From positions 1,612,001 through 1,676,000 of the forward strand of contig NC_092367.1 in the NCBI RefSeq assembly GCF_030848805.1: DNA of 64,000 bases. Reading direction: 5' to 3'. The position numbers and the translations under genes were made by a program. Shown here piece after piece: positions 23,701 through 33,743 of the stretch (position 1 is its first letter; the number at the start of each line of letters is the position of its first letter). This stretch comes from Temnothorax longispinosus (Eukaryota > Arthropoda > Insecta > Hymenoptera > Formicidae). Under the pieces are notes generated by a model. That model was not told the DNA's origin and made no database searches. It was given only the letters and a program-made list of their open reading frames with translations.

Positions 23701-26700
23701 CCGCTCCACTGTCGAGAAGAAACTTGACCAGCGATGGATCCTCATTCACGATAGCGATGTGCAAAACGTTTTCTCCTAAATCCGAAGCAAATCGTTATAG
23801 AGCTGAAAGCAGTAACTGCCGGAGAGATGTAGATTTTCTCTCCTAGTAAATTATATTAATTATATTATATTATATCCTACATAATAATAATAATAATAAA
23901 TTTATTACAATGTACGACATTAAAGCGAGCAAACACTAGATAAATACTAGATACAAGGGACAAAGTAATACACGCAAAGGATGAGGCATTAACAATACTG
24001 CTGTTATGAAATCTACCAATAATAACAGTAACATTAAAGGAAAAGGAAGCGTGCATAATAAATTCACAATATCAATATCATACATAAAACATGCGCACAC
24101 GTGCACATACATATACGTAACACGCGTATACACACAAACAGTGTACTTGTAATATACACACTCAAAAAGAAAGTTTATTATTCGCAAGAAAATAAATTTT
24201 TTTTAAATTTAGTTTCCTTAATTCAAAGAAGTATTAGATAGACTCGAAAAAATATTTTAAACTCAGAAAAATGTTTTCTTAAATCTATCCAATACTAAGA
24301 AACTAAATTCAAAGAAATCTATTTTCTTGCAAATAATAAGTTTTTTTTCAACGCATTGTTTAAAAGAGTATGCTCAAGAAAAGGCCGAAGAGAATAAGTA
24401 GCAATAAATGTTAATTTTGAGAGAAAGCAGACGAAGGGCTGGAACAAGAAGCTGCGGCGCGAAAAGAAGATAGAGAAGAGGTGGATTTGATGGAAGACGA
24501 TAGTTCATTATAATATTTGACAGCAGTGTATAAATAATATATATGTATAAATAATATTTTTGCGACAATATAGGGGGAGTCCGGGAGACTTGACCATAAA
24601 GGAGAGTTGAACCACTTCAAATATCTCGTTTAAATTTTGAACAAAGAGCTCAATCCGAGCACGTGACAATATGACGCTTGGTAGTGCGTTTCGACTGTAA
24701 GTGAGACAAACGTGTTTTAACGTGCTCGGATTGAGCTCTTTGTTCAAAATTTGAACGAGATATTTGAAGTGGTTCAACTCTCCTCTATGGTCAAGTCTCC
24801 CGGACTCCCCCTACGTTTCGTTGCGCGATGCATTCACGCGATCTGAATTCAAAAAAACTTCTCGATTAAATAATAATGAAAATCCGCGAGGGTCCCCGCT
24901 GAGACTAAATGGTTTATCTTGGAAATGCTAATTTTCCATTACGCAAACGATACGCTATGAATAGATAATTTAGCAGCGGGCTTATCGAGGAATTTATCGG
25001 CAATGGATATTCCACGAACAACCTACACGCTGCCTCGTGAACGAGATACAATGATAGCTTTAAGCATTTAATCCATTTCAGAATCGATGATCGTCATTTC
25101 ATAACGATCGCGGGAGAACTCAAACTTACCGTAATATTCATCGCTCAGATAAATATCGTGTATAAGCCGCGGATAGAAACGCAACAGTCGTTTCGCCAAA
25201 TCGGCGTGGATAGCGGTCGCATTTAACATGCATAAATGTAAAATAGTTTCGCCGACGGCACCTCTGTCGCTTAGATTCCAACACACGAATCTGTATCTGC
25301 TCTTATCTGCCAAGAATGTATTTTTTTTATCGAATAAATTATTATAACAGCGTGTAGCTCAGTAGGTCGTAAACTTAAACGACCGCGCATATAGAAATAT
25401 TTCTGCGTAACGCGACAATAATTTATATCGCGATGTAAATTGTTATTGAAATTAAATTACGCATACGATATTACCTATCTTAGCTTCGTCAACTTCCTCG
25501 TCGCCCATATCCTTATCGATGTCGTAATCCGCTGGATTTTCCATAGCTTTCAAGGGTGCCAGCTGCGCAGCGCGAGAGAATAATTATTCAAAGCAATGGA
25601 TATATAGGAGCGATCGAAAGCGATGCCTGAGGCTGATCGCGATACCATTTTGTGCCGCGGACGGTCTTTATTTCGTAGAAGGACCAATTTTTCCACGGGT
25701 ATCCATTTGCCTTTTCCCTTGTTGTACAGAAACGGCTCGACCTTCGTTCTCAACGCGTGATCCAGCTCCGCGTACTGCTTGGTCTGCGTGGCTCTTTTCA
25801 TCATGTCCACCAACAATCCGCCGCCTGCAATGGTGTAGTTAGCTAAGTATTTAATTGATGCGCTGAACAATCGACGAGAAAAAGTCAAACGACGAAGGAG
25901 TAATAAAGTCACTTTTCGAAAAGTGAAACGAAAAAGAAAGAAATTCCAATTTGCACTTAAAATTTGCAATTTAAATTTTTTGAGTATAATAATTTGAAGT
26001 GTCAAATTATTATACTCAATTTGAGTCATTTTAACATTCCTATCATAGATCGCCACTGTCCCTACTCAATATGTCGTTAATTTAACCAATGAAGTTAAAC
26101 CAATGAAGTTAAAATAATACAGTTTTGTGTTAAAATAATATATATAATATTTCAACATACATGGCAGTTTAAAATAATAAAACGTTATTTAACCCTTTGT
26201 AGTCACACTTCTCTAGAATCCCGCGGTAGTCATACTGGGTCGTATTGACCCAGTCGATTTTTAATGGTTGCCATCTTAATGGTGTCGGTCCGATCAGGTT
26301 CAAATAATTCTGGAACATACCTTGAACATTCTAGAATATAAAACAACTGCGGTTTTGTGAGAAATCAAATGGCAACACGTTGAAAAAAAATCGTGAACGC
26401 GAGTACATGATTAACGGTCTCTATATACTTATAGAGAATATTTCAAACTCTTGTAGATGGCGGACCAAGCCCCATTTTAAGCTAGGCATTTAGCTGATAC
26501 TTAGATCCAAATGAAGGTGGATCAAATTGACCCATGTGTGACTACAAAGGGTTAACTTAAGGTATTGATTGCATCCTTTAATATTTAACAGGGCGATCTC
26601 GCGGCGTGATTCAGATATCGATGGACGCCGCGAGGAGAATTGGCGAAAGTCGGCGCGAATTCCGGAAGCCGTGCCAGCAGCGAGGCGCTCAAGAAGGTCC

Positions 26701-29700
26701 GCGAGCGCGATTCGCGGTCGCGCGAACGTCATCGTAAGATTAAATCGCGGGCGGCACGTGGACGCGCGCGTTGCGTCACGGCCGTCACGAGTGCAAGTAT
26801 TTGGATCGAGTGCTCGAGAGCCCATTATATCGCGGGCATTAGCACTCCGGCCGTCACCGTCGAAATCGGTACGCTGACTCACGGACAGTAAATACTAAAG
26901 CCGAGGCGGAAGAGAGCGAAGAGCTTTCGTGGCTCGCGCGGCCCTCGCGGTCATCTCGATTGGCGCGTCAATTCCGCGCGGCACACGTCGCGCGCCCCAT
27001 GACGGCATCCCTATTTTCACGATCGAAAAGCCCTCGGCGTTTTTCCTCCGCGTTGGCTAAAAACAACACGCGCAATTACGCTACGCGCTACCGACAGATG
27101 CAACCTGTCGGCTCGTAGTGTCAGGTGTCAGGATGTGCAAATGTTATACAAGGGGGACGCCGAAACCGTCATTCCTTTTTTTTCTTCCCTCGCGTGTAAC
27201 TGATTATCATCGCGCTAAATCGGCCGTGGATCCTTCATTGACGCAGATTTTTAATAAAGTTGTGTTCGACAAGTGGACGATGAGAAATCGCGGCTTGTTC
27301 GTTTCTAAATTTATCGCGTTGATCTATAGCTGTTAGTCTGACGTTATTTCGCACCGCTCAGCTTTATATTACTCCGCAATTTGAAAACTCAGGATTTATG
27401 CGAATCAATGACCCGATGACGACCGCACATCGAGCTGATTCCAACAGAATTAAAATCGTACTTTGGACCATGCATGAAATCATGATTTCCTTTTAAAACA
27501 GATCCGATGAAAATACCTATCGTAAGGAATGTTAAAAATGAGGATATAATTTAGTCGTGCGATATGTAAGCCATACTTTAGAAAATAACAATAAGATAAG
27601 GGTAAACTTGAAGAGTCGCGTTCGCGGCAATGGGAGCTAATTGTAATCGTTTCTCGCACGGACGCCATTAGCGGGAGAACCGCGGGGGAGAGGATATGCG
27701 CGTCCTTCTAATATATACAAATATATAATAATGTGTACATCATGTGTAACCGGAAAACTCCAACAAATTAAACTTTAAGCTATATTTATTTTTATTTTTC
27801 ATTTATGTATTTATTTATGTATCTATTTATTTGTGTTATTTTTTTAGTTTCCAAAGTCCTCTCCAAAATTTATAGCTAACAACGGCGCCCGCGCGCGACA
27901 GTGTCAGGTGCTTCGGTTGAATATAATAGCGCGAGATGTAAGAGAAAATCGAGACACTAATAAAATATAATTATGGGTATTTAAGCAACAAGTTAGTTAT
28001 ATCATAATCAGTTGATTATAATTATTCTATTGCACTTAATCTGGAAGTCTCTAACGAGGATCTTACACGCGAAGCCGTTTCGGAAGTAATGATCGTGGAA
28101 GAGCACTTCGAGGACGTTCGGCACCACCTGATTGATAAGCGCTATCAAACTGTACGTGAAAAAACCGAAATAGGAAAAATTAGCATATATGTATTTATTT
28201 TAATTATACCTTTCAACATCTCTCTCATATATATTATAAGCGATATGAGGCACGCGATATCGTCACACAGTCGTTATATTTTTTATCAAGAGGACACGGT
28301 AGTGTCTCGCGCTAATATAAGTGTACGCGCAAGGCAGACCGTGTATCTATACTATCTACACGCGAGTCGACTAGTCGAGAGATCCTTAGATCCTTCTTGG
28401 GTCTCAATAACGGCTGAATCGGTCAAGTTCCGAGTAGGCTCGATCGATAGCTTGGGTTCGAATTATACGAATAAGTGTTTTTATTTTTCGTCTACGTATC
28501 CTACGAGCGCGGAGCGGAGATACTGCAAAGTCCGAATTGGCGAATTCGCGTTTAAGAAACATCATTGTCCTCGTCGCTTGTTGGTTTTTGTCATTGGATG
28601 GCGTAAGCATTTAAAAAAATTATTAAGAATATCTGCATTTCTACGACAACGTCTCTACCACATCTATGTGCGCGAGGCAGTAGTATATTCCAATACAAAA
28701 GAGAAAGCAGGTACGTATATAGTATACGCTAAGAGCTTCGTCTAGCTTCAAGCAATAGGAGGCAGCCATATGATGTCTCCTTTTCTTCCTCGCTATATAT
28801 GTATAATTCTCAGTTTAAACAAAAAGATATTATTATGTATGTATAATTAAAAATAGTGAAAAGTCCAACTTCCATCTTCAAGAAGAGAAAGTAAAAATTA
28901 CATGGAGTAGACATTCGTCGAGCAATATTCTCCCGAAAAGTGAAATATCTTTCAGTGAAGGAGAAAGAATGAATTAAGCAATACTCATAAAAAGGTTTGT
29001 ATTACTGAGTTTTCTATTTATTTAATACACTATACTATATACTTTGGCAATTTAATTTTCTCACTTATTTCTAGAAATCGCTTTGCGCGGTTGTGGAACA
29101 AAGGCACTGACATGAGTCACTCGAAATTTAAACGACGCGCTGCGAACTTGGCACGCATAATAAAAAAATGTATGCCTGATCTTCAATATCTTAGAAACAT
29201 TCTGCGGAAATCTGGAAGTACAAGCGATCGCATGTTGAAACTAGCCGAGCATCACGTACTGTTTCTCATCGATACTAGGTCAATAGATTGCTCATTAGTA
29301 CATTAGTAAAATTCAACAAGTTGCGCGAAAGATTTGCTTTTCGGTAAATAGGGCATTATTATTAAAATGAACCAAATATATAAGTGCTGGTATTTTGAGG
29401 AGACGTATATGTTTACACTATGAATATAAATTAACTTAATGATATAAGGTAAAATGTGTTACACTGTAATAAAGTAAGATTTAAAAATTGTATGTTGTTA
29501 CACATGCTCACATGCAGGATATTAAACATTTTCTATATAAATAAAAATGTATTTTTAATAAGCATGGGTTTATTAGCTTTAAAAAATGTTATATTTTACA
29601 ACTTATAAATAATTAATAAAAGGTGTCAAAGTAAAATGCAACTTGTAATAACTTTACGAGTTAATGCACGTATTACAACATCACGCACAATCGTATCTAA

Positions 29701-32700
29701 CATACTTAATAAAGATATGATATCTAAAAATTTATCTTTTAAAAAATGATATTACAAAAAGGCGCCAAGTACACGCACCTTTCTGTCTACAAAAAATATG
29801 ATATCAGAAAATGGCGCCAAGTAAAAAATAAATCTTTCAAAAAAACTGTTGTATATTTTTAAAAAATTTAATCAAAATAAAAATATTCTATGCCTTTCTT
29901 CAAAAGGTTTTATAATTTACAATTTATTAAATAATCAATATAGAGGGATGCTATTTAAGGTCCGAGCTGGATCTTGGTAATCTAATAATATTATAATATT
30001 CTGTGAATTATACTTTTTCAAACTCAGTAAACTGCAAAATATTAATTATTAGGCTACCAAAGATCCAGCCCGGACCTTAAATGGCAATTTCTCTAATTGA
30101 TTGTATATCACGTCGTATCCTGTTTCACTTATTATTGTTTATAATTTTGTTTCAAACAAAATAATCCTTTTCCCTCGAAAAAAGATTTTCTATCCTGAAA
30201 GGTGTCTTCTGGCGCGATGGCGAAATTACAGGCGAGGAAATATATGGAGCACGGAGAATTCCTCCTCTCTCCCCACTTTCCCGAAGACTCTCGCCGACTC
30301 CATGGTTTTACGGGCAAAATTCAAGGCGGGGGGCGACGGGCGGAAAAGGGGGCGGATGGGTCGTCGGCACGTCGGAGCACATGCAACGCCATCTTGTACG
30401 GTCTGGGGCAAGTGTTGCATACACCGTCACGGCAATTGCTGGCGCAAGTCTTCTGTGGGAAGAGCGAGCGGCCGGGATTGCCCGTCGCCGCCGCGGCATA
30501 CTGTCGGTGATTAGACGTTGCACGGTGCGGTGCCAATACGGCGGTAACATGGCGCAGTGGAGGCAGGAGACGATATTGAAGCTGATCAGTGCGTATCGCG
30601 CGAGGCGGCTCCTCTGGGACCACAACGCGCCGGACTACACCGATCGGAGCAAGAGGATCTACGCGTGGAAGGAGATCGCCGACGAGGTGCGACGAAGTCA
30701 TACGCGCGGCGCAGACCGAGATCATAAGTAAACACCGCGCTCGCAAAAAAAATGCGTTACCTATGTATACGCGTTCAAACTTTTTTTTTGAGTCATCACC
30801 GATATTCGTTTAACTTTCGGCGTCGCAAAAATCGATCCGGATGTCGTGGAAATTTAGAAACCTTTATTTCGTTCGCGCAGAAAGTTATATTTGATTAAAA
30901 AAAAAATATATATATATATATTTGTTTGATTAAAAAAATATATATATCTGGCTGTATTATAGATTAACAAAAAAAAAAAAAAGAAGGAAAGGGACACGAA
31001 CAGCGTTTCGTGGAGTCGCGTTATGACCAATAGCGGATCGATAATTTTTTAATTAACGAAAAGAGCGTTTCTTGGCCTCTCTCTATACGTTTATCGTGTC
31101 ACGTAATTCGCGAATGCACGCGTACGCCAGAAGCACCGCTGGCCACCGCTGGCCACCGAGTGAAAAAATATCTTGGGAGTGTATTCTAGACGCGCGCGTC
31201 CAACACTTGCGCAAGCCGTTGCGCAATGCTGGCGCATCGCGAGCGCACGGTAGTCTTTATCGCCGCCGCCGCCGCCGCCGTTATAATATGGAAAGCGTGA
31301 AGTCTCGCGTTCATAACGGTTCGCGCAAGAAGAATCCGCGCTTCACTTATTTATTGCCGGATTATGTAACGCAAGGCCTGGTCAACTTCGAGCCGCGAAG
31401 CCACGACGCTTCCCGCTTTCCATTCGCGGAGAGTGGGGGGAAAGGGGTTCCTCCGCTGGATGAAGTTTAGCGGGCATGATCAATTAACTTCATCCAGCGT
31501 GGCGGAGGAACCGCTGTCCCCCACTCTCCGTGGATGGAAAGGGAGAAGAGTCGTGGCTGCGAAGCTCGAAGTTGACGCAGGCCTGATGCAACACGTAACA
31601 CGTCTTCGAATCACCATCGCCAGCGCGTTCTCGCGACGCGATGCGAGCGCAAAAGAATAATAAAAAGAGAAGAAGAAATGCACGATGCGTTCTTATCTCA
31701 TTGGAACTTGCACTCAGCTCGGATGCGACGTGATGACGGTGGAGAGGAAGCTGAAGAGCCTGAAGACTCACTTCATGTCGGTCCACAAAGCGTACGCGAA
31801 ACGCAGGGTGAAGGCCGATCTGAATCCTGATGGCAGCGTCGTCACGCCCAAGTGGTTTGCTTACGAGGCCTTGACTTTCCTGAATAAAGGACGCTTGACG
31901 CGAATCAATCGCGAGACGCCGAACGTGGAGAAGCAGGTGCGCTAATGAATGAGCTCTCGCGATTATCGCCCGCGACCCGCTTGCGTACAGTTAGCGTGGT
32001 TTATAGTATAATTACAATGGTATAATTATGAATAAACACAATGTCTAATGTCTTAAAGACGTTTTATGTCCCGACTTTGGACATTGTCACTTGTCACATT
32101 GTGTTGTCTGGCAAGCTAGTACATAATATATATAGGCTTATATATTATCGAGAAAGAAAAATTATAATTAAATTGTGATCATTGCAATTCTATTTCCAAT
32201 CCATGTATCTTCTTATTCATTGATTGTCAGTTAATCTTTTAAAGTAATATTAATACTACGCGTCGCGAAATAGAATCACATATGCGTTTTGATTAATTCG
32301 ATAATTTCTTTTTTTTTTTAGAATCCCACGCCGGCCCCTAATTGGCAGCCGCAGGTACATTTCAATCTTCCTTGCATTACAGCTTGAATTAATAATATAT
32401 CATATTGTAAAAATGTGCGATGCAGCGTTAGCGCATTATTGCGTAATGCGACATGGGGAGCTCTCGTTCCCCCTTCCCCCGCCCGATATGACATATTATA
32501 CCCGCGTCATGTTGAAAACTTTCGATCTGCACGACCTGCACACTTATAAAACTCCTCGGTCGAGCGACGTCACACGACTTTTTCTTTTGCACGATTTCAG
32601 GAGATTTCGTCAGGCCGTGACGAATTCACGGTTTTTGCCGAGCACGTCGCCATTCGGCTGAAGAACATAACGGACGTGCGTGCGAGGCTCGTCGCGCAGC

Positions 32701-33599
32701 ATCAGATAAACAACATCCTGTTCGAGGCCGAGATGGGAAAGTATAACGTGCAGCAGCTCTCCTTCGTCCCGAACAATCAGGAGATTATGGAGAACCTGGA
32801 CGAGCCCTCGACGTCGAACGAGGAGAAAGTGATAATAAATAATATTCCTCAAGCGGTCTAATCGCTGATCTTTCCTCTGCAAACGGGCGATCGTTATGTC
32901 CCCGAAATTTTCAGCGAGTCGTCCGTCTCGCGTCCCTCATTATTTACATACCCCCCGATTTTTTTCGGCGCGGTTGTTGACAACGACGGTGATCTCTCTT
33001 CTCATTATTTTTGTGGTAAATACTAGCGAACGAGAAAAGCCATCGGCTTTAACGGCGAGTTTTTCCGCGGGACACGGCGAGAACCGCGTTTGGCAGGTTT
33101 GCTGAATTTGCTCCGCCAGACGTGACTCTATTTATGTGCCTTCGTTTTGCCCGGCATATGTCATATCTTTCGTCGTTACAAACCTCGAAAGCCGCGTCAA
33201 AGCCAGCTTTCGTTTAGCGCGGCCAATACGTACATTACACACGCTGACATTGCGCGATAGAACTCGACGACGTTGGCGCTTTCATTTTTTTTTCACTCTC
33301 GTATATTCCGAGTATATAAAACGAAGTACATATGCATATATGTGACACAACATCGACTCACATATATATGTCGGCGAAGCGAATCGATTTCCGTCAATTG
33401 TATCTAATTAATTGTTTTACGATAATCGATCCCGTCTTCGTTAATTGTGAGAATTGAATAAATTGTGGTCTGTAAAATTGTATATATACGCTTGATTATT
33501 TCGCTCACCCTTCAAGTCGACTAATTTATAGAGCAGGATGGACGACGTGTCCGTTTGTTTCTTCACGCCGCTCGTAACATTGCTCTCGGTATTACCCAT
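16894..33599 (-). CDS. nan: TRPV-family mechanosensory channel Nanchung
   Basis: Fifteen minus-strand exons join in frame: 33599-33509, 25824-25646, 25562-25475, 25306-25130, 23775-23574, 23207-23054, 22839-22585, 22498-22416, 22254-21733, 20396-20231, 19983-19722, 18546-18365, 17901-17785, 17195-17070, 17001-16894. The product is 903 residues. It starts MGNTESNV, as Drosophila Nan does. Ankyrin repeats span about 110-330 (GETILHLC, LHIAIVNEDPSLVKFLLDSG, YPLSFAACLGQEECYRL, NGNTVLHMLVIYE). S1 lies near 410; a long S1-S2 loop with several N-glycosylation sites follows. S2-S6 run from about 600 to 810, with pore loop MTNFGDYF and S6 LLVNMLIAMMGNTY. Nan pairs with Inactive in chordotonal cilia (family knowledge). 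The C-terminus is basic. Intron 1 spans 7.7 kb and hosts a MADF gene. Inactive is the alternative but fits less well. Confidence 0.93.
17432..17664 (+). mobile_element. MITE, TACTGTTAAAT family, copy 2
   Basis: Lies in a nanchung intron. It shows TCACTGTTATATTCG at the left, ACTCAATTTGAGTCATTTTT, CTACTCAATATGTCATTAAT, TTAACTAAACCAATG, TTTTGTGTTAAAT, and the right end AATATTTAACAGTGTA. A reading frame of 108 codons across it is spurious. Confidence 0.75.
18073..18338 (+). mobile_element. MITE, TACTGTTAAAT family, copy 3 (right end decayed)
   Basis: The left end is TGCACTGTTAAATTTG. Family landmarks TCAAATTATATTCAAT, ATGCCATTAATTTAACTAAA and TTTTTGTGTTAAAATG follow. The right end breaks down after CATTCTTTAATA, without the terminal AACAGTG. 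It lies in a nanchung intron beside exon 18546-18365. Confidence 0.65.
18616..18931. mobile_element. TIR element in a nanchung intron, ~315 bp
   Basis: Short terminal inverted repeats TACACGGAAAAAAAGAA and TTCTTTTTTTCTGTGTA bound about 315 bp of AT-rich, non-coding sequence. The arms are only 17 bp, so this is weaker than the palindromic elements nearby. Confidence 0.5.
20671..20720. repeat. (AT)n microsatellite
   Basis: An almost pure run of alternating A and T of about 50 bp inside a nanchung intron. Confidence 0.9.
20761..20929. mobile_element. MITE with AAATGTGTTATTTT terminal repeats, full copy
   Basis: Left end CACATTACAAATGCAAATGTGTTATTTT-type (shown here in two parts: CACATTACAAATG, CAAATGTGTTATTTT). 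Right end AAAATAACACACTTGG then ATTTGCAGTGTG, its inverted counterpart. The inside carries AACATGTAAAAAG twice and TCATTTTTAGACGTTTAT. A truncated relative lies at 21590-21714. Confidence 0.65.
21003..21165 (+). repeat. Direct duplication of an ~81-bp unit
   Basis: TCTTATCAGTTTGGTTGTGT and the following CAATCACCTTGTTTCTCAGA recur at 21084 with few changes. Both copies end in ACTTTTTAATCATCAT. This is a recent local duplication in a nanchung intron. Confidence 0.85.
21181..21420 (-). mobile_element. tRNA-derived SINE-like element
   Basis: Read on the minus strand it has a tRNA-like start with CTGGTCTAATGAGCTGAAAA and a Pol III B-box-like word GAGTTCAAATCCG (21352-21364). It then has a unique body and ends in an A-rich tail (TTTTTTTT on the plus strand at 21185-21192). 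This order of tRNA head, body and oligo-A tail fits a SINE. An 80-codon frame across it is incidental. The family is not identified. Confidence 0.55.
21590..21714. mobile_element. Second, truncated copy of the AAATGTGTTATTTT MITE
   Basis: Matches the right half of 20761-20929: AACATGTGTAAAAAG, TGTCATTTTTAGACGTTTAT, GTGTAAAAATAACACATTTG, GATTTTGCAGTG. It ends a few bases from the nanchung exon at 21733, so it lies very close to a splice donor. Confidence 0.6.
24163..24350. mobile_element. Palindromic AT-rich MITE, ~188 bp
   Basis: Inverted arms: CAAAAAGAAAGTTTATTATT then GCAAGAAAATAAATTT on the left, and AAATCTATTTTCTTGC, AAATAATAAGTTTTTTTTCA on the right. A further inner pairing is AGTTTCCTTA with TAAGAAACT. 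It lies in a nanchung intron. Confidence 0.65.
24571..24813. mobile_element. Long near-perfect hairpin MITE, 243 bp
   Basis: Arms of about 100 bp: the left begins TAGGGGGAGTCCGGGAGACT, and the right is its complement ending AGTCTCCCGGACTCCCCCTA. Inner arms share GAGTTGAACCACTTCAAATA and CTCAATCCGAGCACGT. The loop is about 45 bp. The transcript of the host intron would form a long double-stranded hairpin. Confidence 0.85.
25998..26590 (+). mobile_element. MITE, TACTGTTAAAT family, copy 4, split by a nested insertion
   Basis: The left part (to 26192) has TACTCAATTTGAGTCATTTT, CTACTCAATATGTCGTTAAT and TTTTGTGTTAAAATAA. The family right end (GGTATTGATTGCATCC, TTTAATATTTAACAG) follows after a 359-bp insert at 26193-26551. 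It lies in nanchung intron 1. Confidence 0.75.
26193..26551. mobile_element. piggyBac-like MITE with TTAA target duplication
   Basis: The insert begins CCCTTTGTAGTCACAC and ends with the complement GTGTGACTACAAAGGG, and is flanked on both sides by TTAA. Ends starting with CCC and TTAA duplication are the hallmark of the piggyBac superfamily. The inside shows the palindrome CTGGGTCGTATTGACCCAG. There is no transposase frame. Uninterrupted copies of the host MITE read straight across the TTAA, so the insertion point is exact. Confidence 0.85.
28030..28152 (+). other. Exon-like open stretch of unknown product
   Basis: A plus-strand frame reads SNEDLTREAVSEVMIVEEHF and then EDVRHHLIDKRYQT, up to a good GTACGT donor at 28153. 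The hydrophilic, protein-like composition differs from the AT-rich surroundings. No matching downstream exon in phase is seen. The opposite strand is also open (INQVVPNVLEVLFHDHYFRN) with acceptor and donor-like sites. I do not recognise either reading; it may be an exon of an unplaced gene or a transposon relic. Confidence 0.25.
29075..29306 (+). other. Exon-like open frame of unknown product
   Basis: Follows a strong polypyrimidine tract and TTTCTAG acceptor at 29074. The open frame includes MSHSKFKRRAANLARIIKKC then LRNILRKSGSTSDRMLKLAE, and stops at 29306. It is basic and helical-looking, with a faint likeness to LINE reverse-transcriptase C-terminal text. I cannot link it to a known gene. 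The frame does not join in phase with the stretch at 28030-28152. Confidence 0.2.
29941..30095. mobile_element. TIR MITE, ~155 bp
   Basis: Left arm TATTTAAGGTCCGAGCTGG and ATCTTGGTAATCTAATAA; right arm the complement, ATTATTAGGCTACCAAAGAT and CCAGCCCGGACCTTAAAT. Flanks TAGAG and CTCTA also pair. It lies just upstream of the MADF gene promoter, inside nanchung intron 1. Confidence 0.75.
30387..30396 (+). promoter_or_regulatory. YY1/Pho-type core element upstream of the MADF gene
   Basis: CGCCATCTTG lies about 160 bp before the MADF start codon, inside a GC-rich block that begins near 30200. The same word occurs in the RpL15 promoter in this window. A regulatory role is inferred. Confidence 0.4.
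30549..32861 (+). CDS. MADF-domain putative DNA-binding protein, nested in nanchung intron 1
   Basis: Four exons join in frame: 30549-30686, 31718-31936, 32322-32354 and 32601-32861, giving 216 residues. The MADF domain (Myb/SANT-like) spans about residues 5-105: WRQETILKLISAYRARRLLW, then APDYTDRSKRIYAWKEIADE, VERKLKSLKTHFM and PKWFAYEALTFL. A proline-rich linker (NPTPAPNWQPQ) follows. The C-terminal region DEFTVFAEHVAIRLKNI then INNILFEAEMGKY resembles the conserved tail of insect MADF proteins and the place of a BESS-type interaction segment. Such proteins usually act as nuclear transcription regulators. The donors of exons 1 and 2 are GTGCG type. AATAAA at 33457-33462 places the 3' end about 40 bp from nanchung exon 1 on the opposite strand. 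Confidence 0.85.
31361..31601. mobile_element. Inverted-repeat element in MADF intron 1, ~240 bp
   Basis: Left arm: GGCCTGGTCAACTTCGAGCC, GAAGCCACGAC, GGAGAGTGGGGG, CCGCTGGATGAAGTT. Right arm: AACTTCATCCAGCG, CCCCCACTCTCCG, GTCGTGGCTGCGAAGC, TCGAAGTTGACGCAGGCC. The two arms fold into one long GC-rich hairpin with a loop of about 20 bp near 31475. Confidence 0.75.
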
Positions 33600-33729
33600 C
33601 GTTTATAAAACACTTCACTTCCGACGTTTAAGTACCTGTGGAGGAGATGGGCTCTCGCATATCGAATGTGCAAGCACGGTGTCAACGGTGTGTGCGATAG
33701 CCGCCGAAATTGATAAACGCGTCTGTTTC

Positions 33730-33743
33730 GTTGCCAGGATACC
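33730..33743. promoter_or_regulatory. X-box-like RFX site upstream of nanchung
   Basis: GTTGCCAGGATACC (GGTATCCTGGCAAC on the gene strand) has one perfect RFX half-site GTTGCC and a degenerate second half. It lies about 131 bp upstream of the nanchung start codon. A forkhead-like word GATAAAC is 20 bp away (33711-33717). In Drosophila, nan depends on the ciliary regulators Fd3F and RFX, so the site is plausible. Confidence 0.5.
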
